From NCBI GenBank assembly GCA_002407845.1, contig DHPK01000023.1, positions 29,676 to 62,523 on the forward strand: DNA of 32,848 nt. Direction: 5' to 3'. Shown one piece after another: positions 8,814-16,210 of the stretch. The stretch comes from Leptolinea sp. UBA5366 (lineage in GTDB: Bacteria > Chloroflexota > Anaerolineae > Anaerolineales > Anaerolineaceae). The notes under the pieces are model-generated. The model worked only from the letters and a program-made list of their open reading frames with translations, ran no database searches and had not been told where the DNA came from. Position numbers and translations under genes: made by a program. Numbering within the stretch: position 1 is the first letter of the stretch; every line of letters begins with the position of its first letter.

Positions 8814-9494
8814 GTGCAATCTCTATTAAATTTTCTCGTCACCTATCAGAATTGGATTTACACAATACTGGTCGGAATTGGGCTGATTTATCTCAGGAAA
8901 CTGATTCAGGCAATTATTGAGTGGCGCTCGACAATCTTTGGCCTCGAAAGGGAATATGCCCAGCACAAGCTGAACACATCCCTCGCGATGGTGATTGTGA
9001 TTCTGCTGCTGCTCATCGCTGAATTTGTCAGTGTCACATTTGTGATCGGCGAACTGCCTCAGGTTCCATCAGCGGATTCGATCCAGACTGCTGGAGATGG
9101 GTTGGATATTGAAATTCTGTCAACTGCCGAAGGCTTACCGGTTGCCGCAGCCAGCACCGGAACAGGACTGATCGGCGGCTGCATGCCGGGCGTAATTGAG
9201 TGGATTTCACCCAAACCAGGCGAGGAGATTTCCGGAGTCTATGACCTGATGGCAACCATCAATGTCCAGGACATGGGCTTTTATAAGTATCAGTATGCGC
9301 TGCTTGGCGACCAGTCAAATTGGCATGCAATTTCCGCTGGCTCTATGCCAGTGATTGAGGGCAAACTGGGTGTTTTAGCGACGACAGAAATCACGAACGG
9401 CGATTACATTTTGCGCATGATTGTGCTGGACAAATCAAACCGCGAGCTGGAACCATGCGATGTCGCGATCCGTATTCTTAACCAGACGGATTAA
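8814..9494 (+). CDS. Membrane-anchored protein with an extracytoplasmic Ig-like domain, function unknown
   Basis: I do not recognise a named family. The 226-residue protein has two hydrophobic segments, at about 9-27 and 57-80 (SLAMVIVILLLLIAEFVSV), joined by a basic/amphipathic stretch. After a low-complexity spacer comes a C-terminal domain of about 100 residues beginning VIEWISPKPGEEISGVYDL. The pattern there, a Pro-Gly-Glu turn, then SGVYDL, then a FYKYQYAL strand and a final YILRMIVLD strand, suggests an immunoglobulin or fibronectin-like sandwich. Similar repeats occur in cell-surface proteins of Anaerolineae. The start is a GTG with no strong ribosome-binding site, 19 bases after the PNP stop. 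Likely topology is two helices with the C-terminal domain outside the cell. A surface or envelope role is inference. Confidence 0.65.
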   Translation: MQSLLNFLVTYQNWIYTILVGIGLIYLRKLIQAIIEWRSTIFGLEREYAQHKLNTSLAMVIVILLLLIAEFVSVTFVIGELPQVPSADSIQTAGDGLDIEILSTAEGLPVAAASTGTGLIGGCMPGVIEWISPKPGEEISGVYDLMATINVQDMGFYKYQYALLGDQSNWHAISAGSMPVIEGKLGVLATTEITNGDYILRMIVLDKSNRELEPCDVAIRILNQTD

Positions 9495-9538
9495 AATGAT
9501 TGATGACAACAACGTCTTGAAGCTGAGGATAATTTTTT

Positions 9539-10078
9539 ATGGAAGAAATTAATATCAGAATGGCAAATATGGCAGATTTTCCGCTGATCACGGAAATTGA
9601 TCTGGATTTTGACAGTGAATTTGTTTGGAAATCTCAAATGATTGATGATCTGGATGCTTATTCGATCTCGATTCAGAAGATTAAACTGCCGAAGGTCATC
9701 CATGTGCCATTTCAAGGGGTGACGGAAGACGCGGTTGAGGCGATGATCAAGCGGCAGGAAGTGATTTGCGCTCATTATGACAATCAAATCGTCGGTTTTC
9801 TGCGGCTGGAGCAGGATGATAACACCAGCCGGATCTTGTTGAAAACTGGCGGCGTGAAGCCTGAATACCGGCGGAAAGGGATCTGCAGCGCAATGATGAA
9901 TGTTGTCGAAGCAACCGCTGTAGAAAACCAGATTTCTCGGATCGTCTGCACGGTTCAGGCGAAAAACGATTCCGCTATCCAGTTTCTCGCTGCTCATCAC
10001 TTTTCCTATTGCGGGTATCAGGAATTTTATTTTCCAAATTTGGAAATTGCGTTATTTTTTGCGAAAAATATCCGCTGA
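9539..10078 (+). CDS. GNAT-family N-acetyltransferase
   Basis: The 179-residue protein has the GNAT fold. An N-terminal strand-helix (INIRMANMADFPLITEID) leads to the acetyl-CoA-binding motif A in GVKPEYRRKGICSAMM, where RRKGIC matches the R/QxxGxG/A pyrophosphate loop with Cys in the last position. The terminal strand-helix segment FLAAHHFSYCGYQ is also typical. The substrate cannot be deduced; candidates are a protein N-terminus or lysine, a polyamine or a small amine. GAGGAT lies about ten bases before the ATG. The gene sits 44 bases after its predecessor and 14 bases before the next gene, so it is probably part of the same operon. Confidence 0.82.
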   Translation: MEEINIRMANMADFPLITEIDLDFDSEFVWKSQMIDDLDAYSISIQKIKLPKVIHVPFQGVTEDAVEAMIKRQEVICAHYDNQIVGFLRLEQDDNTSRILLKTGGVKPEYRRKGICSAMMNVVEATAVENQISRIVCTVQAKNDSAIQFLAAHHFSYCGYQEFYFPNLEIALFFAKNIR

Positions 10079-10092
10079 TATAAAAAGGATCG

Positions 10093-11988
10093 ATGGATAA
10101 CTGGTTTTTAGCGCTCATTAAAACAATCAGTGAAATTCTGACTGCTGCAATTGCGGTGTCATCCTTTTCACTTTTATTGTATCTCCTGTTTTTTATCAGC
10201 AAAGAACGGCTGGCTCAGGTATTTTCTCTGATTCTGGTTGCGCTCGTCGTGATTTACTCGGCGGACGCCTTAGCTGGCGCAGCTTTATCGCATGCCAATC
10301 AGGAAATCTGGCAGAAAATTCACTGGTCCGGCATCATTTTCCTGCCCGCCGCGATGTATCATTTCTCGCAGGTGCTGCTGCAGATGACCGGTAAACCGAT
10401 CCGCGCACTGCGGAAATGGATGCTGGGCGGGATTTATCTGGTTTCCATGGGTTTCCTGGTTCTTCTTTGGAAAGACTTGCTATTTGACGGCATTCGCGTC
10501 TTGGACAATCTGGGTGTGAGCATGATTTCAACCGGATTATCCGGATTTTTCTGGCTCTGGTTTTTTGGACTGCTCGTTCTAATCCTGATCAACTACTATA
10601 AAACATTTAACCGGACGCGGACGCGGACGAGTCACCGCCGCATGCTTTATCTCATCGTCAGTTCGCTCAGCATCTTGATCGGAACCTTTCCCGTCATGAT
10701 TTTCGGTTCTGGATTTATTTCAGCACACGCCCTGAGTTTTTGGGTCATCAGCATGGTCGCTAACCTGCTGATTTTAATCATGGTGCTGCTTTTGGGCTAT
10801 TCTGTGATCACCTTCTGCGTATCGTGGCCGTCCCGCGTGGTCGGGCTGAATTTGCTTGAATGGGTGCTGCGAGCGCCGGTATCCGCCAGTCTGACACTCG
10901 CGCTTGTCACAATCGTGCGCCGCAGTTCAGGTGTGTTGGGAATTAACCCGGGCGGCTGGACCTCGCTGCTGATGGTCATCATGATCATCGTCCTGGAAGG
11001 AATTGTGACGCTGATCATGCCCTGGATCAAGAAAAGCAGCATCTCCGGTTATGGCGGGCGGGATTATGAGATGATGATCGGACTTGAAAATATGGTTGTG
11101 TCGTCATCCGAACTAAAGATGTTTTTAGAGTCGATTATCAGTGCGCTTTGCGATAAATTTCAAGCGAAAGGCGTGCTCATTTCGGCACAGGATCTGAATG
11201 GAAACGTTGAAGCGTATGTGACGGTCGGTGAAGTGCACTGGACGGAATATTCTGATTTATCCCGGGAAATTGAAGCTGCAGGACCGATTACGGACGCTCA
11301 GATTGATGTCGCAGATGGCTTTTTGCAGCCGATTTTTTATCAGGACTCGGAGTCAGGCCAATCCTGGCTGCTGGCGATCCTTGGAATTCATGAGCCGGCT
11401 GTTGAGTGGGATGATCCGGACGTGATAGACGCGATGGATGTCGCAATCGAAAAAATTCGCGCAGTTCTCTGGCAGCGCGCCTTTGTCCACAGCACTTTCA
11501 GCGTCCTGAAAGAGATTTCCAGCGATCAGACCATCCGTTCCTATCGGAAAGTCAGTCTCTTGAACGCTTCTGAAATGCTGAACCGCGATTCCAGCTCAGA
11601 CCCGGAACAGGTCAGCGGCTGGGTGCGAGACGCGTTGACGCATTATTGGGGCGGTCCCAAGCTGACAGAAAGTCCGCTGATTGATCTGGAAATCGTGCGG
11701 CAGGAGATGAACGGCGATCCGAATAGCGCGACCAACGCGCTGAGGACTGTTTTAAAACGCGGAATCGAGCAGATTCGGCCGGAAGGGGATCGCAATATCA
11801 CCGGGGAATGGACACTTTACAACATTCTCGATTTGAAGTTTATCGAAGGCGGGAAGGTGAAGGAAGTTTCCCGAAAACTTTCGATTTCTGAAGCTGATCT
11901 GTACCGCAAACAGAAAGTTGCAATAGATGAACTGGCTAAGACAATTATCAGAATGGAGCACGAAAATCGTAAGCCGCAGCTGCATTGA
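10093..11988 (+). CDS. Multi-pass membrane protein with GAF-like middle and C-terminal HTH, possible membrane-bound regulator
   Basis: This 631-residue protein has no catalytic domain that I can recognise. The first 310 or so residues contain eight or nine hydrophobic helices, resembling the 7TM sensor region found ahead of some histidine kinases. Residues of about 330-460 (ENMVVSSSELKMFLESIISALCD and onward) look like a GAF-type sensory domain. No H-box, N-box or G-box of a kinase is present. The C-terminus (about 575-620) contains WTLYNILDLKFIEGGKVKEV then RKLSISEADLYRKQKVAI, an amphipathic helix-turn-helix pattern reminiscent of sigma region 4 or LuxR-type DNA binding. This suggests a membrane-tethered sensor that binds DNA or a partner directly. 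It lies 14 bases after a GNAT gene and 26 bases before ftsK. The domain calls are pattern recognition only. Confidence 0.6.
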   Translation: MDNWFLALIKTISEILTAAIAVSSFSLLLYLLFFISKERLAQVFSLILVALVVIYSADALAGAALSHANQEIWQKIHWSGIIFLPAAMYHFSQVLLQMTGKPIRALRKWMLGGIYLVSMGFLVLLWKDLLFDGIRVLDNLGVSMISTGLSGFFWLWFFGLLVLILINYYKTFNRTRTRTSHRRMLYLIVSSLSILIGTFPVMIFGSGFISAHALSFWVISMVANLLILIMVLLLGYSVITFCVSWPSRVVGLNLLEWVLRAPVSASLTLALVTIVRRSSGVLGINPGGWTSLLMVIMIIVLEGIVTLIMPWIKKSSISGYGGRDYEMMIGLENMVVSSSELKMFLESIISALCDKFQAKGVLISAQDLNGNVEAYVTVGEVHWTEYSDLSREIEAAGPITDAQIDVADGFLQPIFYQDSESGQSWLLAILGIHEPAVEWDDPDVIDAMDVAIEKIRAVLWQRAFVHSTFSVLKEISSDQTIRSYRKVSLLNASEMLNRDSSSDPEQVSGWVRDALTHYWGGPKLTESPLIDLEIVRQEMNGDPNSATNALRTVLKRGIEQIRPEGDRNITGEWTLYNILDLKFIEGGKVKEVSRKLSISEADLYRKQKVAIDELAKTIIRMEHENRKPQLH

Positions 11989-12014
11989 GCGGACTGCAGC
12001 TTGGGTTCAGGTAA

Positions 12015-14219
12015 ATGAAAAAGACGATTCAGCCAACCGCTGATTTGACCGCCGAGCCGATCAAGGATGATAACAAACCCGTCCCTTGGGTAAAGCGGGA
12101 TTCCCTCGCGCCTGACATCATCGCCTTGGCGCTGATTTTGGCAGGACTGCTGCTCTGGGTCGGATTTGACGGAAAATCAGGCGGAAAATTGATCGAGAGC
12201 CTGCGCCGTTTTTTCATGCTCTGGCTTGGAACTGGGCGCTATCTGCTGGCGCTGCTTCCTGCTTTATTAGGGTTTAAACTGCTGACGGAACGCTATTCAG
12301 ACATTCAACTGCGAATTTCAGTGCGAAAAGGATTGCTGACCGGACTGGGGATTCTGATTCTGCTCGGACTGGCAACAAACAGCCGCGGCATTTCGGGCGG
12401 TTTGATCGGGAAAGTGCTGTTTGACGGTCTGGCAGCGGCGTTTGGCAAGGTTTTTGCATCCATAATGCTGTGGATTGCCCTGATCACTGTTGTTATCCTT
12501 CTTTTTGATCTCCAGCGATTTTGGCCGCAAATCAAACGAACCTTGATCAGAATTAAGGATCGAGTGAACAGCAAGACGCTCGAAACGGAAAATTCTGACA
12601 CTGAGTTGATGCGCACGATCGGCATCAACGAAAATATAGAAGAAGAGGATGATGAGTCAAAGCCGAGGCGCTTGACCGAAGCCGAGACCGAAGAAATGAA
12701 GATTTCTGTAGACAGCAAGACAACTTCCAAAGCGCGGACGAACCGACTGCCGCCTTTGAATCTTTTGGAGCCCGAAATGGGTTTCCTGAACAAAAACGTC
12801 GATGTTCAATACCGGATTGACGAAATTGAAGAAGCGATGGAAGAATTTGGCACACCGGTGAAGGTCAACGGATACAGCGTCGGTCCGGGCATTATTCAAT
12901 ATCAGGTGACGCCGGGCACGCTGAAAAAAGCTGGAACGCGGGGCACAGCGCTGCCGAAAAAAATCCGAGTAGCGCAAGTTGCTCAAATGGAACGTGATCT
13001 TGCAGTTCGGATGGGCGTTGCGAACCTTTCGATTCAGGCGCCGGTGCCGGGTGAAAATTATATCGGGATTGATATTCCGAACCCGGATGCCTTAAAAGTC
13101 CGGCTGCGCCCGTTGATTGAAAGTCCGGAATTTCAGGAAAAATCGAATCCGCTGAATGTTGCGCTGGGCAGAGACATTCAGGGCACGCCTGTTGTGGTGG
13201 ATCTGGAACAGATGCCTCATCTGCTGATCGCTGGAACAACCAATTCCGGAAAGTCGATTTTGATCCGCTCGATGGCAGTCTGCCTGGTGATGAATAACAC
13301 GCCTGAGACACTGAGGCTGGTGATGATCGATCCTAAACGGGTTGAGCTATTCCGCTTCAATGGGCTGCCGCATCTGCTCGGCAAGGTTGAAACTGAAAAT
13401 GACCGCAGTATTTCTGTTTTGGGCTGGGCAGTTCAAGAGATGAAAAACCGCTATAAACTGTTTGAAACCATTGGTATCCGAAAGCTGGATGCTTACAATC
13501 AATATGCCAAGAAAAATGGGCAAAAACCGCTGCCGCATATTGTGATTTTCATCGATGAGCTGGCTGAAATCATGAAGGGCGCTGACAAGCTAGGGCAAGA
13601 CTATATCGACACACTGGCATCGCTCGCTCGGGCGACCGGCATCCATCTCGTTGTCGCGACCCAGCGGCCTGACACAACCATTATTACCGGAAAGATTAAA
13701 ACAAATATCCCGGCACGGATTGCGTTGAATGTCGCCTCAGCGATTGACTCGCGGGTGATCATGGGAAAACAAGGCGCTGAAAAACTTTTGGGGCGCGGCG
13801 ATATGTATTTCGTCGACCCGAGTCTGAATGTTCCAGTGCGTATCCAGGGTCCGATGCTGATGGATCAGGAAATTGATGCGGTTGTAAAATTATGGAAGAA
13901 ACTGGCACCGCGTCCCGCTGAAGAAAATGAAGCGCCTTGGGAAGAATTGATCGATGAGGCGGAAAAAGAAATCAGCGACAAAGATGAAAAAGACCTTAAA
14001 GCAGCGATCAAACTGGTCTGCCGCACCCGCAAGGCGAGCGCTTCTAACCTGCAGGGAAAGCTGAACATCAGTTTCCCAAAGGCAAGCCGTCTGCTGGACA
14101 GAATGGAAAAAATCGGTGTAGTAGGACCGATCCAGGTCGGCGGCCGCTCGCGCGAAGTGCTGTGGGGGGAAGATGAAGGAGATTCTTATGGCGAAAATGT
14201 CGGATATCAGGAGGAATGA
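12015..14219 (+). CDS. ftsK: FtsK/SpoIIIE-family DNA translocase
   Basis: The 734-residue septal or membrane-bound DNA pump moves chromosomal DNA during division. Four N-terminal transmembrane helices (about 32-160) are followed by a charged, acidic linker (180-240) and the alpha domain (about 245-370). The RecA-like motor has Walker A GTTNSGKS (about 407-414, with Asn where Gly is more usual) and Walker B IVIFIDELAEI (about 509). TGIHLVVATQRP is the typical FtsK signature after Walker B. A C-terminal winged-helix gamma domain (about 660-725, ASASNLQGKLNISFPKASRL) would read polar orientation sequences (KOPS/SRS). The length is typical of Gram-positive-type FtsK/SpoIIIE. The ATG has only a weak AGG upstream. 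The stop overlaps the region just ahead of the next gene, so the two are co-transcribed. Confidence 0.95.
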   Translation: MKKTIQPTADLTAEPIKDDNKPVPWVKRDSLAPDIIALALILAGLLLWVGFDGKSGGKLIESLRRFFMLWLGTGRYLLALLPALLGFKLLTERYSDIQLRISVRKGLLTGLGILILLGLATNSRGISGGLIGKVLFDGLAAAFGKVFASIMLWIALITVVILLFDLQRFWPQIKRTLIRIKDRVNSKTLETENSDTELMRTIGINENIEEEDDESKPRRLTEAETEEMKISVDSKTTSKARTNRLPPLNLLEPEMGFLNKNVDVQYRIDEIEEAMEEFGTPVKVNGYSVGPGIIQYQVTPGTLKKAGTRGTALPKKIRVAQVAQMERDLAVRMGVANLSIQAPVPGENYIGIDIPNPDALKVRLRPLIESPEFQEKSNPLNVALGRDIQGTPVVVDLEQMPHLLIAGTTNSGKSILIRSMAVCLVMNNTPETLRLVMIDPKRVELFRFNGLPHLLGKVETENDRSISVLGWAVQEMKNRYKLFETIGIRKLDAYNQYAKKNGQKPLPHIVIFIDELAEIMKGADKLGQDYIDTLASLARATGIHLVVATQRPDTTIITGKIKTNIPARIALNVASAIDSRVIMGKQGAEKLLGRGDMYFVDPSLNVPVRIQGPMLMDQEIDAVVKLWKKLAPRPAEENEAPWEELIDEAEKEISDKDEKDLKAAIKLVCRTRKASASNLQGKLNISFPKASRLLDRMEKIGVVGPIQVGGRSREVLWGEDEGDSYGENVGYQEE

Positions 14220-14221
14220 TC

Positions 14222-14830
14222 ATGAATAAATCAAGCGATCCGGTAACGTTTTCAGACAAATGCAGAGTGATTTTCAAGAATTTTGGCGAAACTTGCTCGA
14301 GGTTTCTGCTTAAAATCGGACTGACTGCCAACGCGGTTACCATAATTGGCTGTGTTGGCCATATCGGCGCGGCATATCTAGCTGCGATTGGGCAGTTTAC
14401 CTGGGCTGGTATCTTGCTGGTGTTTTTTGCAATCACCGACTTTTTTGACGGAACGATGTCACGCCTGTCCACCGGCGGCAAAGGGACAAAGTTCGGTGCG
14501 GTGTTGGACTCCACTACCGACCGTTACGCCGAATTCTTTATTTTCGGCGGGATGATCCTGTACTACGCCAAGCAGGGAGATATGCTGCATCTGACGGTAT
14601 CCTATCTGGCAGTGATGGGCGCGATTTTGGTCTCCTATACGCGCGCCAAGGGCGAAATTGAGCATCTGAATATGAAAGGCGGGCTGATGTCCCGGCTGGA
14701 ACGCTATCTGTTTCTTGTGCCATGCCTGATCTTCAACGTGCCGTTTATAGCGATGTGGGCGATTGCGATTGGCTCTCATATCACTGCGATCCAGCGGCTT
14801 TATCATATGTACCAGGAATTGAAAGACTAA
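14222..14830 (+). CDS. CDP-alcohol phosphatidyltransferase (PgsA-type phospholipid synthase)
   Basis: The 202-residue integral membrane enzyme would transfer a phosphatidyl group from CDP-diacylglycerol to an alcohol. The CDP-AP signature is D73-FF-D76-G77-TM-S80-R81 followed by G92-AVL-D96-STT-D100. All four metal-binding or catalytic aspartates are present. Two departures are visible: the usual alanine before arginine is serine, and the Arg-to-Gly spacing is ten rather than eight or nine residues. The FGAVLDSTTDR block resembles actinobacterial phosphatidylinositol-phosphate synthase, but the acceptor alcohol is not decidable here. I chose ATG 14222 because AGGAGG (14209-14214) is seven bases upstream; an ATG at 14216 is too close to it. 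About five or six transmembrane helices follow. lgt is next, a second membrane-lipid enzyme. Confidence 0.88.
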   Translation: MNKSSDPVTFSDKCRVIFKNFGETCSRFLLKIGLTANAVTIIGCVGHIGAAYLAAIGQFTWAGILLVFFAITDFFDGTMSRLSTGGKGTKFGAVLDSTTDRYAEFFIFGGMILYYAKQGDMLHLTVSYLAVMGAILVSYTRAKGEIEHLNMKGGLMSRLERYLFLVPCLIFNVPFIAMWAIAIGSHITAIQRLYHMYQELKD

Positions 14831-14851
14831 AGCGGCCAAAGGAGAATCACA

Positions 14852-15655
14852 GTGGAATTTTATTCTTATGGATTTTCGATCGGACCGATTTTAATCCGGT
14901 ACTACAGTCTGTGTTTTCTGGCTGGCGTGCTTGCCGGTGCCTGGCTGTTTGGCAGGAATGGCAAGCGCCGCGGAATTGCACCGGACACGGCTTGGGACAG
15001 TTTATTCTGGATACTGATCGGGGGGATCCTTGGCGCGCGCCTCTGGCATGTGCTGCTTCCTTCGAAATCTTCCGGCATCACGCTGCAGTATTATCTGCAG
15101 AATCCATCCCAGATTTTGGCGGTTTGGAATGGCGGACTTGGGATTCCGGGGGGTGTGATCGGCGGATTATTCGGCGGCTGGCTTTATTGTAAAAAGAATG
15201 GGTTTAAACTGGCTCGATTCGCTGACTCGATCGCCCCTGGTCTCGCTCTGGGGCAAGCGATTGGACGCCTTGGAAATTATTTCAATCAGGAGCTCTACGG
15301 AGCGCCGACTGATTTGCCATGGGCGCTGACGATTGATCCCGACAATCGGGTCAGAGGATTCGAAAATCAGGCGACGTACCATCCCCTGTTTCTTTATGAG
15401 ATGATCTACAATCTGATCAATATGGCACTGCTGTTATGGATCGATCGGAAATTTGAAAAGAAACTGAAAGACGGAGACATCTTCCTCTGCTATCTTGTCA
15501 TCTATCCGGTTGGACGATTTCTGCTCGAATTCTTACGGCTGGATACCGCGATGGTCGGCGGGTTGAACATGAATCAGCTGATCATGGCTGTCACTGCGCT
15601 GGCAGCAGCTTCTGCACTTGTTATCCGTCATAGTCTTAAGCGTAAGGCTGTTTGA
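14852..15655 (+). CDS. lgt: Prolipoprotein diacylglyceryl transferase
   Basis: The 267-residue membrane enzyme transfers diacylglyceryl from phosphatidylglycerol to the lipobox cysteine of prolipoproteins, the first step of lipoprotein maturation (LspA, at 3351, is the second). The Lgt signature GRLGNYFNQELYG carries the essential Arg, Asn and Glu. YHPLFLYE and the late GRFLLEFLR, corresponding to the E. coli Arg239/Glu243 region, are also present. In the loop that is SFHGG in E. coli this protein reads GGLGIPGG, so the histidine is absent, as in actinobacterial-type Lgt. Seven hydrophobic segments fit the known fold. The GTG start has AAAGGAG seven bases upstream. It ends the collinear run that began at 7958. 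Confidence 0.95.
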   Translation: MEFYSYGFSIGPILIRYYSLCFLAGVLAGAWLFGRNGKRRGIAPDTAWDSLFWILIGGILGARLWHVLLPSKSSGITLQYYLQNPSQILAVWNGGLGIPGGVIGGLFGGWLYCKKNGFKLARFADSIAPGLALGQAIGRLGNYFNQELYGAPTDLPWALTIDPDNRVRGFENQATYHPLFLYEMIYNLINMALLLWIDRKFEKKLKDGDIFLCYLVIYPVGRFLLEFLRLDTAMVGGLNMNQLIMAVTALAAASALVIRHSLKRKAV

Positions 15656-15680
15656 CAAATTTGCCTGCCTGAGTGATAAT
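15652..15680 (+). promoter_or_regulatory. Sigma-70-type promoter of rpsT
   Basis: TTGACA (15652-15657), a perfect -35, and GATAAT (15675-15680) are 17 bases apart. The -35 overlaps the lgt stop codon. Predicted transcription start is near 15687, giving a leader of about 115 bases. Confidence 0.78.
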
Positions 15681-15718
15681 TGATGCCGTTCTAAAGTTCC
15701 AAACATACCCTCGATGGG

Positions 15719-15760
15719 CGGCTGGCTGGCACGAAGCGGGCATAGAAAGCCCGGCTAACC
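15719..15760 (+). promoter_or_regulatory. Possible structured leader of rpsT
   Basis: A GC-rich leader segment with a hairpin CGGGC (15737-15741) and GCCCG (15749-15753) around a 7-base loop. The flanking GGCTGG and CTAACC segments can extend the stem with mismatches and G-U pairs. Leaders of ribosomal protein genes often mediate feedback control, but I cannot match this to a known bS20 leader motif. Confidence 0.3.
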
Positions 15761-15800
15761 AAAAACCTGATATGTATTGAAACCTTGGAGGAAGTAAGAA

Positions 15801-16067
15801 ATGGCTAATATTAAGTCACAAATCAAGCGTAACAAGCAGAATGAAAAGAAACGTCTGCAGAACCGCGTTGTCCGTGGGGCAACCCGGGTAGCTTTGAACA
15901 AAGCAAGAATTGCGATCAAAGATCAGCAGGATTCTTCTGAAGAGATGGTCCTGAAAGCGATCGTTGCATTGGATAAAGCTGCTCAGAAGGGCATCATCCA
16001 CAAGAACAACGCTGCCAGAAAAAAGAGCCGTCTGATGAAGAAGCTCGCTGCTTTAAAACAGGCGTAA
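15801..16067 (+). CDS. rpsT: 30S ribosomal protein bS20
   Basis: The 88-residue, strongly basic protein binds 16S rRNA in the small subunit. The N-terminus MANIKSQIKRNKQNEKKRLQ and the C-terminal KGIIHKNNAARKKSRLMKKL are the conserved S20 blocks, and the length is typical. TTGGAGGA sits before the ATG. The gene is monocistronic: it has its own near-consensus promoter and a terminator 46 bases downstream of its stop codon. Confidence 0.98.
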   Translation: MANIKSQIKRNKQNEKKRLQNRVVRGATRVALNKARIAIKDQQDSSEEMVLKAIVALDKAAQKGIIHKNNAARKKSRLMKKLAALKQA

Positions 16068-16111
16068 AGCTTAACCATAAGCCGTTCTCAAAATCGTGTT
16101 ACTGTAAGATT

Positions 16112-16147
16112 TGAAAGGGTTGATGATAAAACATTCAACCCTTTTTT
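16112..16147 (+). terminator. Rho-independent terminator of rpsT
   Basis: Stem AAAGGGTTGA (16114-16123) with TCAACCCTTT (16135-16144) and a T-rich tail TTTTTTC. A second small hairpin, AGCCGG (16165-16170) with CCGGCT (16177-16182), lies between it and argS and lacks a T tract. Confidence 0.83.
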
Positions 16148-16210
16148 CTGTATAAAAAGAAAACAGCCGGAAACCTCCGGCTTCGAAAATTGAGATAATT
16201 TGGAGGACTA

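Noticed and set aside
16165..16182. Hairpin between rpsT terminator and argS considered as a second terminator or regulatory element
   Set aside because: Only six base pairs, no T tract and no T-box or attenuator features; reported only as a note with the rpsT terminator.
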